This document shows positions 1 to 5,910 of a stretch of DNA of 5,910 nucleotides, one piece after another. Source of the stretch: Candidatus Delongbacteria bacterium (GTDB lineage Bacteria > UBA4055); NCBI GenBank assembly GCA_028702975.1, contig JAQVNT010000110.1:1-5910 (forward strand), read 5' to 3'. Positions within the stretch are counted from its first letter, which is position 1. Each line of letters opens with the position of its first letter. The translations under genes were made by a program, and so were the position numbers. The notes under the pieces were generated by a model, which had not been told where the DNA came from, searched no databases, and saw only the letters and a program-made list of their open reading frames with translations.

Positions 1-1620
1 CGTTCCTATAGCTGATGTCGTCCAGGCGACAGAACTGAGATCTTCGTAGCCCGCATTAAAGCCCGGCCAGTCGTACAGAACACCGTCACCGTACTCACTC
101 GGATAAGCTGAATTCTTGTCGCCGTAAGGGTCGTTGTAATAAAGAAGCTGCTGTCCTGCATCGGCAACTCCTATCGGGTCTATCAGGTGTCCGCTCTCAG
201 TAAGCATCACGCACATCGGATGCATATACCCGCTGTTAAGATGACCGGTTATCGTAGTATAAAAATTCGACCAGTATTGAACTGATGTCAGTCCGTGCTG
301 CTGAAGATAGTATCTCTGGTTCGTTGAAGGAGAGGAGCCTCCGTGTCCCTGATCGTTCCACATAAAACCGTCTCCGCCCCCCGTGCCGTAGTAAGTCTGA
401 TATGTGTCTGACCAGTAGCGGATATCGTAAGTAAAATTATTGTAAATGTAATTGTCGAAGATCACATGAGCCCAGTTGTTGTTCGATGTTTTCCAGTGAG
501 GAATTATTTTATAGTAGGCAAGAACCATTGCGCAGGCTGTAGCTGCGCAGCAGCCGTACCTGTGGCCGTACAGGTCAGTACTGAAGACCTGGTTGATGTA
601 GGGAACATTCAGCATATCCTTTGAAAGCCGCTTATTATTTATTTTTATTGGCCTGAGTTCCAGTTCGCCATCGTGCGAATAAATTGTCCTTGCCCCGGAT
701 AAGTTTTTATCCGCAAAATCCGAAGACCAGATCTCTCTTTCTCCGAAAGTATGAAAATAAAGTACTCCATCGCTGTAAACCGGCGACATTTCATATATGT
801 CGGGAGTGTTCGTTAAAGCTCTTATATCTCCACTGCCTGCATCAAGAACGAAGATCTCAGATGAAATAAGGTTTTTTTCGTCATGACGGGTTTCAATATA
901 AAATAATTCCGATCCGCTGCCCCAGCTGAAATCAGAAGCTTTGCAGTATCCGCGTACCGAGTCGTCTTTTAGATCATAGACATTCAGGGTTCCGTCAATT
1001 GTGCTTAAGGCTACATATTCTGAACCGGCCGACCATTTGAAGCTGATATACTCTCTGTCATCAAGTATCGTTTTTCTGTAAAAATTTTCAGTATCGATCA
1101 TATCAAAACTCTGACCTTCTCCGTTCAGGCACACATATCTGCCGTCAGGTGAGATCGAGACCTGATTTGAGTAGTACCCGAGATCAGATTCTTTAATATT
1201 GCCTTCCGGACTTATGATCTTTAAAGTGTTTCCTATCGTGTAGGCTGTTGTTCCTTCATCCGAAAAGCTGACCTGCCCGCAATAATAAGATCTTTCTTCA
1301 AGTTCAGTGATTTTGCCTGAAGTTATATCCAGAAAAGCGGGAGACTGGAGGCCTGTATTTGTATCAATGAATTTAAATCCGATCAGGTTTTTGTGCACCG
1401 AGATGTACCGGCCGCAGCCCGGATTTTCCAGCAGCACTTTTAATCCGCCTTCATTTATCAGGTAAAGAGCGTTGTCAAGATTGTTCGAAGCGATGATCCC
1501 GTGAGCTGATTTTGTAAGTGCTGTAAAATAACCCTCACTTTCGACTTCATACAGTTTTTCGTTCGGTATAGATCCGTAGCTTAAACAGAAAATTATAAGT
1601 ACAGGAAGCAGCGATAGCAT
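1..1620 (-). CDS. Secreted beta-propeller / C39-like cysteine peptidase, 3' end missing
   Basis: The reverse strand is open for 540 codons from ATG at 1620 and runs off the left edge, so the C-terminus is missing. A hydrophobic N-terminus (MLSLLPVLIIFCLSYGS) looks like a Sec signal peptide; its Cys is not in a proper lipobox. Residues about 60-320 are strand-rich with repeated PD40/TolB-like blades (SISPDGRY near 155-162, FKWSAGSEY near 194-202, DFSWGSGSE near 230-238, MSPVYSDG near 278-285), suggesting a beta-propeller. From about 338 the protein resembles peptidase family C39_2: VPYINQ with Gln344 as possible oxyanion residue, then GCCAATACAMVLAYY with Cys358 as probable nucleophile, SGHLIDPIGV with His478, and NDPYG with Asp497. 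Predicted role: an exported peptidase or peptidase-like protein whose propeller binds substrate or partner; the substrate is unknown. The gene diverges from the C1A protease. ATG 1620 is preferred to an in-frame GTG three codons upstream, which lies inside the Shine-Dalgarno. A T9SS tail may lie beyond the window. The fold is fairly sure, the activity less so. Confidence 0.8.
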   Translation of the reverse strand, partial: MLSLLPVLIIFCLSYGSIPNEKLYEVESEGYFTALTKSAHGIIASNNLDNALYLINEGGLKVLLENPGCGRYISVHKNLIGFKFIDTNTGLQSPAFLDITSGKITELEERSYYCGQVSFSDEGTTAYTIGNTLKIISPEGNIKESDLGYYSNQVSISPDGRYVCLNGEGQSFDMIDTENFYRKTILDDREYISFKWSAGSEYVALSTIDGTLNVYDLKDDSVRGYCKASDFSWGSGSELFYIETRHDEKNLISSEIFVLDAGSGDIRALTNTPDIYEMSPVYSDGVLYFHTFGEREIWSSDFADKNLSGARTIYSHDGELELRPIKINNKRLSKDMLNVPYINQVFSTDLYGHRYGCCAATACAMVLAYYKIIPHWKTSNNNWAHVIFDNYIYNNFTYDIRYWSDTYQTYYGTGGGDGFMWNDQGHGGSSPSTNQRYYLQQHGLTSVQYWSNFYTTITGHLNSGYMHPMCVMLTESGHLIDPIGVADAGQQLLYYNDPYGDKNSAYPSEYGDGVLYDWPGFNAGYEDLSSVAWTTSAIGT

Positions 1621-1625
1621 AAAAA

Positions 1626-1633
1626 CCACCTTT
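1626..1633 (-). promoter_or_regulatory. Ribosome binding site of the leftward C39-like gene
   Basis: Read on the reverse strand this is AAAGGTGG followed by five T residues and ATG at 1620. The AAGG core sits at a normal distance from that ATG and supports it as the start. Confidence 0.6.
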
Positions 1634-1669
1634 TTCTTGAGAAGAAAATACAAAATAATCATATGAATT

Positions 1670-1683
1670 CAAAGATAAATTTG
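1670..1683. promoter_or_regulatory. Overlapping divergent -7-like promoter elements (candidate)
   Basis: The Bacteroidota primary sigma factor recognises a -7 element TAnnTTTG. The plus strand has TAAATTTG at 1676-1683, and the minus strand has TATCTTTG at 1670-1677. They share the central TA and give a small inverted repeat, CAAA-GATAAA-TTTG. The plus element would start transcription near 1690, about 20-25 bases before the protease ATG at 1714; the minus element would give a leader of roughly 40 bases before the ATG at 1620. Neither has a convincing -33 TTTG at the usual spacing, and the region is very AT-rich, so chance matches are possible. The gap must nonetheless hold promoters for both directions unless transcription enters from elsewhere. 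Confidence 0.35.
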
Positions 1684-1702
1684 TTATTTTTACAAAAAAA
1701 AC

Positions 1703-1706
1703 GGAG
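1703..1706 (+). promoter_or_regulatory. Ribosome binding site deciding the protease start at 1714
   Basis: GGAG (within CGGAGAA) lies seven bases before ATG 1714. An upstream in-frame ATG at 1663 would add 17 residues rich in Lys and Arg before the signal peptide, and it has no purine-rich site in front of it. It also lies upstream of the candidate promoter element. ATG 1714 is therefore the better start. Confidence 0.7.
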
Positions 1707-1713
1707 AACGATC

Positions 1714-4422
1714 ATGAAAATATCTTCATTTATCTTAACGATGCTGGCCGCAGTTCTGTCATTGAACGGTCAGACCCTGCTCAGCGAAGGTTTCGAGTCT
1801 GGAACCTTTCCTCCTGCCGGATGGTCGCTCGTAACTTCAGGGGCCGGTTTTCAGGAAGGCAGCACGACTAACGGAGCTCTTGTACACGAAGGATCTAAAA
1901 GCGCGGTCCACTGGGATGACACCGGGGATCAGGATGACTGGCTTATCAGCCCAGCAATAACATTCGGAGAGTCCTCAAAAGCATCGCTGACTTTCTGGCA
2001 GAACGGACGCTGGCTGACGGCTGCCACTTTTCATGAAGTTGCAGTCTCTGAAGACGGTGGATCGTCCTGGACACAGATATATTCGGGATTTCCAAATTCG
2101 GAACCTGATGATCCTGATGTGGGTGTGTGGGGCAGCATTGTTCTTCCAATTACTCAATTCTCCGGAGTTCCTATAAACATAGGATTTCATTATCAGGGGA
2201 ATTACAGCGACCAGTGGTATATTGACGATATAACAGTCACGGTTGATGATGATGCGCCGTCTGTTATTTCATTATCGGGAACTGAATCGCTTATGCCTGA
2301 AATTGGCGCTTATGCAGGTAACGATATGGAATTGGCTCTTCAGCTTGCGGATACTACAGGTGTTAGTACAGTGAAAGGCTATTACATTATAGGCGAAAGC
2401 GCTCTGACACCTCTTGATTTCACCCGGGTCAAATATACAGAGAACTGGTACGGTTCAATACCCGGAGCCGACTCGGTTTGTACAGGATCGATCTATTTTG
2501 AATTGACGGACATTCTTGGTAATTCAACCACGACCGGTTGTTATTCGATCGGATTCTATACGGATGCGGAAGCTCCTAAAATTCTGTCATTTTATAAAGG
2601 TTTAGCATCAACAGGCAGCGATATGACAGTTCATGTCTCGGTTCAGGATGAATCGTCTCTGGCTTCAGCGAAAGGATTTTACAGTAAGGACGGATTCGCG
2701 ACTGTGTCGCAGTTCGAGCTGTTCGAGTATAAGATGAACGAATATACACTGGCGGGCACAATTACAGCCGAAACATCACCTGTTCAGGGTCAGGTATATT
2801 TTGAGATTGAAGATATTCATGGAAGTATTCTTACGACGGAAAAGTTCAATGTACGCTGGCTCGAAGGTTATTCTTCGCAGTTCGATCTGAGAGATTATGA
2901 AGGGAATAACTATGTTACAGCGGTCAAATCCCAGGAGGGAGGAACATGCTGGACTCACGGAGCGGCAGCAAGTACGGAAAGCAATCTTATTATGACAGGT
3001 TTATGGGCGGAGAACGGTGAAACAGGTGAGCCTAACCTGGCCGAATACCATCTTGACTGGTGGAACGGATTCAATCAGTATTACAATCAGGATATTTATC
3101 CGGAAAGCGAGGGTCTCGAAGTTCACATGGGCGGTGATTATCTGGTGACTGCGGCTTATACTTCAAGGGGAGAAGGTTTTGTAAGGGACATTGACGGACA
3201 GTCCTACGATACAGCGCCGAGAAGGGACGACGCAGCCTATCACCATTATTATCCCAGGCATATCGAATGGTTCACTATCAACGACCATCTTAATAATATC
3301 GATGCAATAAAATACAGGCTGATGACTGAAGGCGCGGTAGGCACATGCATGATGTATGATTCGCAATTCATAAACGCGGAGTATGAGCATTATCAGCCTC
3401 CGTCAGATCCTCTTGAGCCGAATCATGCGATAACGATAATCGGCTGGGACGACAACAGAGTGACCCAGGCGCCCGAAGGACCCGGAGCATGGCTCGTCAA
3501 GAACAGCTGGGGTTCGAGCTGGGGCTACGGGGGATATTTCTGGATATCATATTACGATAAGCACTCATGTCGCAACTGGGAAATGGGAACAATATCTTTC
3601 CGTGATGTTGAGCCTTTGAAATATGAGCACATTTACTATCACGACTATCACGGCTGGAGAGATACTATGGAAGGCTGCACTGAGGCTTTTAATTCTTTTA
3701 CAGCCGACAGGAACGAATATATCAATTCAGTAAGCTTCTATACTGCACAGGACGGAGTTGCTTACACGGCAAAAATTTATGACACTTATTCTGAAGGAGT
3801 GCTTTCTGACGAGCTGGCTTCGGTATCAGGTAATTTCGAACTAAGGGGTTTTCATACTGTCGATCTGCTTAATTCGGTATATCTGGAAAGCGGGAATGAT
3901 TTTTATATTTACCTTTCTCTTTCTGACGGCGGACAGGCTTATGACAGGACTTCAGACATTCCGGTGCTCCTGGGATCTAAATACAGGACCATTGTAAGGT
4001 CAGCAGCTTCGGCAGGGGAGAGTTTTTACAATGACGGAAAGGGATGGGTGGACATGCAGGATTATACAGGCGATGCTTACCCTGGAACTTCGAATTTCTG
4101 TATTAAAGCTCTCTGCAGCCAGACATCGGGCATATCTGAAGAAAACATCCGGCCTGACTCATTTGAGCTGAATCAGAACTATCCTAATCCGTTCAATCCT
4201 GTAACGACGATACAATATTCTCTAAAATATGATTCAAAAGTTAAACTGTCGGTCTATAACATTAAAGGTGAGACTGTTGCAGACCTTGTCAACGAGCTCT
4301 GTAAGGCAGGGCAATTTACTGTCAGCTTTAATGCGGAAACCCTCACGAGCGGAATATATTTCTACAGGCTGGAACTTGACGGTATCGCGGTGAGCACAAG
4401 AAAAATGGTATTAACGAAATAA
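1714..4422 (+). CDS. Secreted papain-family (C1A) cysteine protease with lectin-like domain and T9SS sorting tail
   Basis: This 902-residue modular protein is predicted to be exported through Sec, then the type IX system, to the cell surface or medium, where it would cleave proteins. Order of parts: signal peptide about 1-19 (MKISSFILTMLAAVLSLNG); cleaved-adhesin/MAM-like jelly roll about 21-178, with DWLISP at 75-80 and WYIDDITV near 168-175; two related Ig-like modules about 180-283 and 284-384; C1A peptidase about 386-629; lectin-like domain about 634-801; type A sorting domain about 817-902, with NQNYPNPFNP at 820-829 and a KMVLTK end. The catalytic set is visible: Gln407, Cys412 (GGTCW), His571 (NHAITIIGWDD) and Asn597 (VKNSWGSSWG). 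Oddities: Gln-to-Cys spacing is five rather than papain's six, the Cys three residues before the nucleophile in papain is absent, WAFA is replaced by WTHG, and no I29-type propeptide is seen. The start at 1714 is chosen over 1663 because of its Shine-Dalgarno and signal peptide. It is first in a three-gene run. Family assignment is secure; substrate and surface anchoring are inferred. Confidence 0.93.
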   Translation: MKISSFILTMLAAVLSLNGQTLLSEGFESGTFPPAGWSLVTSGAGFQEGSTTNGALVHEGSKSAVHWDDTGDQDDWLISPAITFGESSKASLTFWQNGRWLTAATFHEVAVSEDGGSSWTQIYSGFPNSEPDDPDVGVWGSIVLPITQFSGVPINIGFHYQGNYSDQWYIDDITVTVDDDAPSVISLSGTESLMPEIGAYAGNDMELALQLADTTGVSTVKGYYIIGESALTPLDFTRVKYTENWYGSIPGADSVCTGSIYFELTDILGNSTTTGCYSIGFYTDAEAPKILSFYKGLASTGSDMTVHVSVQDESSLASAKGFYSKDGFATVSQFELFEYKMNEYTLAGTITAETSPVQGQVYFEIEDIHGSILTTEKFNVRWLEGYSSQFDLRDYEGNNYVTAVKSQEGGTCWTHGAAASTESNLIMTGLWAENGETGEPNLAEYHLDWWNGFNQYYNQDIYPESEGLEVHMGGDYLVTAAYTSRGEGFVRDIDGQSYDTAPRRDDAAYHHYYPRHIEWFTINDHLNNIDAIKYRLMTEGAVGTCMMYDSQFINAEYEHYQPPSDPLEPNHAITIIGWDDNRVTQAPEGPGAWLVKNSWGSSWGYGGYFWISYYDKHSCRNWEMGTISFRDVEPLKYEHIYYHDYHGWRDTMEGCTEAFNSFTADRNEYINSVSFYTAQDGVAYTAKIYDTYSEGVLSDELASVSGNFELRGFHTVDLLNSVYLESGNDFYIYLSLSDGGQAYDRTSDIPVLLGSKYRTIVRSAASAGESFYNDGKGWVDMQDYTGDAYPGTSNFCIKALCSQTSGISEENIRPDSFELNQNYPNPFNPVTTIQYSLKYDSKVKLSVYNIKGETVADLVNELCKAGQFTVSFNAETLTSGIYFYRLELDGIAVSTRKMVLTK

Positions 4423-4424
4423 AC

Positions 4425-4430
4425 GGAAGG
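4425..4430 (+). promoter_or_regulatory. Ribosome binding site of the UPF0316 gene
   Basis: GGAAGG begins three bases after the protease stop codon and ends four bases before ATG 4435. With an intergenic gap of only 12 bases, the two genes are probably on one transcript, and translation may be coupled. Confidence 0.65.
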
Positions 4431-4434
4431 GTAA

Positions 4435-5016
4435 ATGGAGTTCACAGATTCAGCGTTGTTCGTCTCGGTAGGCATCCCTGTGCTGATAGCTTTGGCAAGG
4501 ATAGTGGATGTGTCTATTGGGACGATTAAGATCATATTTATTTCAAAAGGCTATAAGTTCATGGCCCCGATCCTCGCTTTTTTCGAGATAATAATCTGGC
4601 TTGGAGCGATAGGGCAGGTAATGAAGAACCTGGATAATGTGGGGAACATGATCGGTTATGCTGTCGGTTTCGCCATGGGAAACTTTGTAGGAATGGTGAT
4701 AGAGAACAGGATCGCGCTGGGAAATGTTGTTCTGAGAGTAATTACAAAGTCGGACGCGGATGAACTCATCAGTCATCTGAGGGAGGATACAAAATACGGT
4801 GTTACGGTAAGTCCGGCAGAAGGGTCATCAGGTCCGGTGAGCATTATTTTCATGGTACTCAAACGCGCAGACCTCAAAAGAGTAATATCAATAGTTAAGA
4901 AACACAATCCTCATGCGTTCTATTCAATAGAGGATGTCAGGTATGTTTCTGACGGAGTATTTCCTGCGGAAAGGTCAAGATTCGCTGATTTTGTCAGGTT
5001 AAAAAAGGGTAAGTAA
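4435..5016 (+). CDS. UPF0316 / DUF2179 family membrane protein
   Basis: This 193-residue protein has the layout of the UPF0316 family: an N-terminal membrane domain (DUF5698 type) and a small soluble C-terminal DUF2179 domain. Three hydrophobic segments lie at about 7-26, 42-61 and 69-88. Motifs typical of the family are visible: RIVDVSIGTIKIIFISKG at 22-39 and the small-residue stretch YAVGFAMGNFVGMVIE at 75-90. The DUF2179 part spans about 120-176 (YGVTVSPAEGSSGPVSIIF, then a helix, then YSIEDVRYVSDGVFP). Length is ordinary for the family and the gene looks intact. The biochemical function of UPF0316 proteins is not established; DUF2179 also occurs at the end of YitT-type membrane proteins, where it is thought to be a cytoplasmic sensing or regulatory module, so that role is only a guess here. 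It sits 12 bases after the protease gene and 7 bases before the glycosyltransferase gene, so co-transcription is likely. Nothing in the sequence ties it to proteolysis. Confidence 0.88.
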   Translation: MEFTDSALFVSVGIPVLIALARIVDVSIGTIKIIFISKGYKFMAPILAFFEIIIWLGAIGQVMKNLDNVGNMIGYAVGFAMGNFVGMVIENRIALGNVVLRVITKSDADELISHLREDTKYGVTVSPAEGSSGPVSIIFMVLKRADLKRVISIVKKHNPHAFYSIEDVRYVSDGVFPAERSRFADFVRLKKGK

Positions 5017-5023
5017 AACAATT

Positions 5024-5910
5024 TTGAGCAAAAATATACAACCTCAGATATCTATCCTGATGCCTGCGAAGAACTCTTCCCGGTTCCTCGGAAAAACTCT
5101 TGAATCCATTCTCGGTCAGACTGAAACTAATTGGGAGCTTATCGCCGTAAACGACGGATCTGAAGATGATACTTCAGCGATCATCTCGGAATATGCAGAA
5201 AGTGACCGCCGCATTAAATTATATGGCAATGAAGAAGGTTCCGGAATAATTCCCGCACTCAGAACATCCTTAAAACACAGCAGAGGTGAATATATTACGA
5301 GAATGGATTCTGACGATATCATGGTTCCGCATAAACTTGAAACTATGAAAAAACTTCTCGAAGAGCGGGGAAGAGGCTTTGTAGCAACCGGAATGATCGA
5401 ATGTTTTTCGGACGACGGGATTAAGGACGGCTATCATAAATACGAGAAATGGCTCAACGAAGTGATCCTTTCGGAAAATCCTTATAACGAGATATACAAA
5501 GAGTGCGTGATCCAGTCGTCCTGCTGGATGGCTCACAGGAATGATCTGCTCAAAGCCGGAGCGTTTGAACCTGATGATTATCCGGAGGATTATGATCTTT
5601 GTTTTAGGTTCTTCAAGCACGGAATCATGCCCATGGTTGACAAGCATTCCGGCATCCTGCATTACTGGAGAGACCATGCGGCAAGAGTTTCCAGAAATAA
5701 TCCCGAATATGCAGACCAGCAGTTCTTTGACCTCAAGCTTAAGTATTTCTTTGAGCTTGAGCGGGACAACTACCGCGAGCTTGTTTTGTGGGGTGCGGGG
5801 GCAAAAGGGAAGAAACTCGCACGGAAAATACTTGCTAAGTATGCAGATTCATTCCGGTGGATAACCGATAATCCAAAAAAGATCGGGGAAACTATATACG
5901 GTATCAAAGT
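5024..5910 (+). CDS. Family 2 glycosyltransferase with C-terminal Rossmann-like domain, 3' end missing
   Basis: The frame is open from just after the UPF0316 stop to the window edge, giving 295 codons; the C-terminus is missing. The N-terminal 230 or so residues are a GT-A fold family 2 glycosyltransferase: ISILMPAKN at 9-17, VNDGS at 42-46 with nucleotide-binding Asp44, the metal-binding DSDD at 95-98, and PEDYDLCFRF at 187-196 with the ED pair that usually supplies the catalytic base. Such enzymes transfer a sugar from a nucleotide-sugar to an acceptor, often a surface glycan, usually on the cytoplasmic face; donor and acceptor cannot be read here. From about residue 252, LVLWGAGAKGKKLA starts a second, Rossmann-like domain (GxGxxGK-type loop), continuing to TDNPKKIGETIYGIKV, a pattern seen at the end of some GT2 proteins. 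The start is probably TTG 5024: no ATG exists between the upstream in-frame stop (5000-5002) and the first beta-strand, and the next ATG (residue 13) would cut into that strand. ATT 5021 is an alternative. An AAAGGG lies 14 bases upstream, a rather long spacing. Confidence 0.88.
   Translation, partial: MSKNIQPQISILMPAKNSSRFLGKTLESILGQTETNWELIAVNDGSEDDTSAIISEYAESDRRIKLYGNEEGSGIIPALRTSLKHSRGEYITRMDSDDIMVPHKLETMKKLLEERGRGFVATGMIECFSDDGIKDGYHKYEKWLNEVILSENPYNEIYKECVIQSSCWMAHRNDLLKAGAFEPDDYPEDYDLCFRFFKHGIMPMVDKHSGILHYWRDHAARVSRNNPEYADQQFFDLKLKYFFELERDNYRELVLWGAGAKGKKLARKILAKYADSFRWITDNPKKIGETIYGIK

Noticed and set aside
684..869. A 61-codon open frame on the plus strand
   Set aside because: It lies wholly antisense to the propeller part of the leftward gene, which is open throughout; its product resembles nothing and it has no clear ribosome binding site.
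1637..1667. A possible sigma70-type promoter (TTGAGA then TATGAA) on the plus strand
   Set aside because: The spacer is 19 bases and the -10 match is weak in a very AT-rich stretch; the overlapping -7-like elements are a better, though still weak, candidate.
1946..3390. Several reverse-strand open frames of 60-75 codons within the protease gene
   Set aside because: They overlap a gene with clear domains along its whole length; their products are low-quality shadows with no recognisable motifs.
4543..4776. A 77-codon reverse-strand open frame
   Set aside because: Antisense to the membrane domain of the UPF0316 gene, whose conserved motifs explain this stretch.
5270..5677. A 135-codon reverse-strand open frame and a 107-codon plus-strand frame at 5541-5864
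   Set aside because: Both overlap the glycosyltransferase frame, which has DSDD and PEDYD motifs and stays open to the window edge.
1..5910. CRISPR arrays, tRNA or rRNA genes, transposase genes, terminator hairpins
   Set aside because: No regularly spaced repeats, cloverleaf-like sequences or transposase motifs were seen. The only gaps between genes are 93, 12 and 7 bases long, and none holds a clear hairpin followed by a T-run.

Overview
The window holds four genes. One is read leftward and runs off the left edge. Three are read rightward as a tightly packed run, the last of which runs off the right edge. The divergent promoters must lie in the 93-base gap at 1621-1713. There are no RNA genes, insertion sequences, CRISPR arrays or long DNA repeats that I can see, and almost every base is coding.

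The best taxonomic clue is the C-terminus of the large protease, which carries the NYPNPFNP-type tail of type A sorting domains of the type IX secretion system (T9SS). Such tails are typical of the Bacteroidota/Chlorobiota/Ignavibacteriota group and its relatives (Fibrobacterota, Cloacimonadota, Delongbacteria and similar candidate phyla). Moderate base composition and the style of the tail suggest a Gram-negative from this FCB assemblage. The phylum is inference.

Region by region: 1-1620 (minus) encodes a secreted protein with a TolB/PD40-like beta-propeller followed by a C39-like cysteine peptidase domain. The gap at 1621-1713 has ribosome binding sites at both ends and two overlapping, oppositely oriented matches to the Bacteroidota -7 element. 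1714-4422 (plus) encodes a 902-residue modular secreted protease: signal peptide, cleaved-adhesin-like jelly roll, two Ig-like repeats, a papain-type (C1A) catalytic domain, a lectin-like domain and a T9SS tail. 4435-5016 (plus) encodes a UPF0316/DUF2179 membrane protein. 5024-5910 (plus) encodes a family 2 glycosyltransferase with a C-terminal Rossmann-like domain, probably starting at TTG.

Two unrelated cysteine peptidase folds, both predicted to be exported, sit back to back over a shared control region, which suggests joint function at the cell surface. The two downstream genes are 12 and 7 bases apart and probably share the protease transcript. A functional link is not obvious; surface glycan or envelope work is a possibility only. 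The nearest thing to a new system here is the divergent pair of exported cysteine peptidases with its unusual active-site variants.
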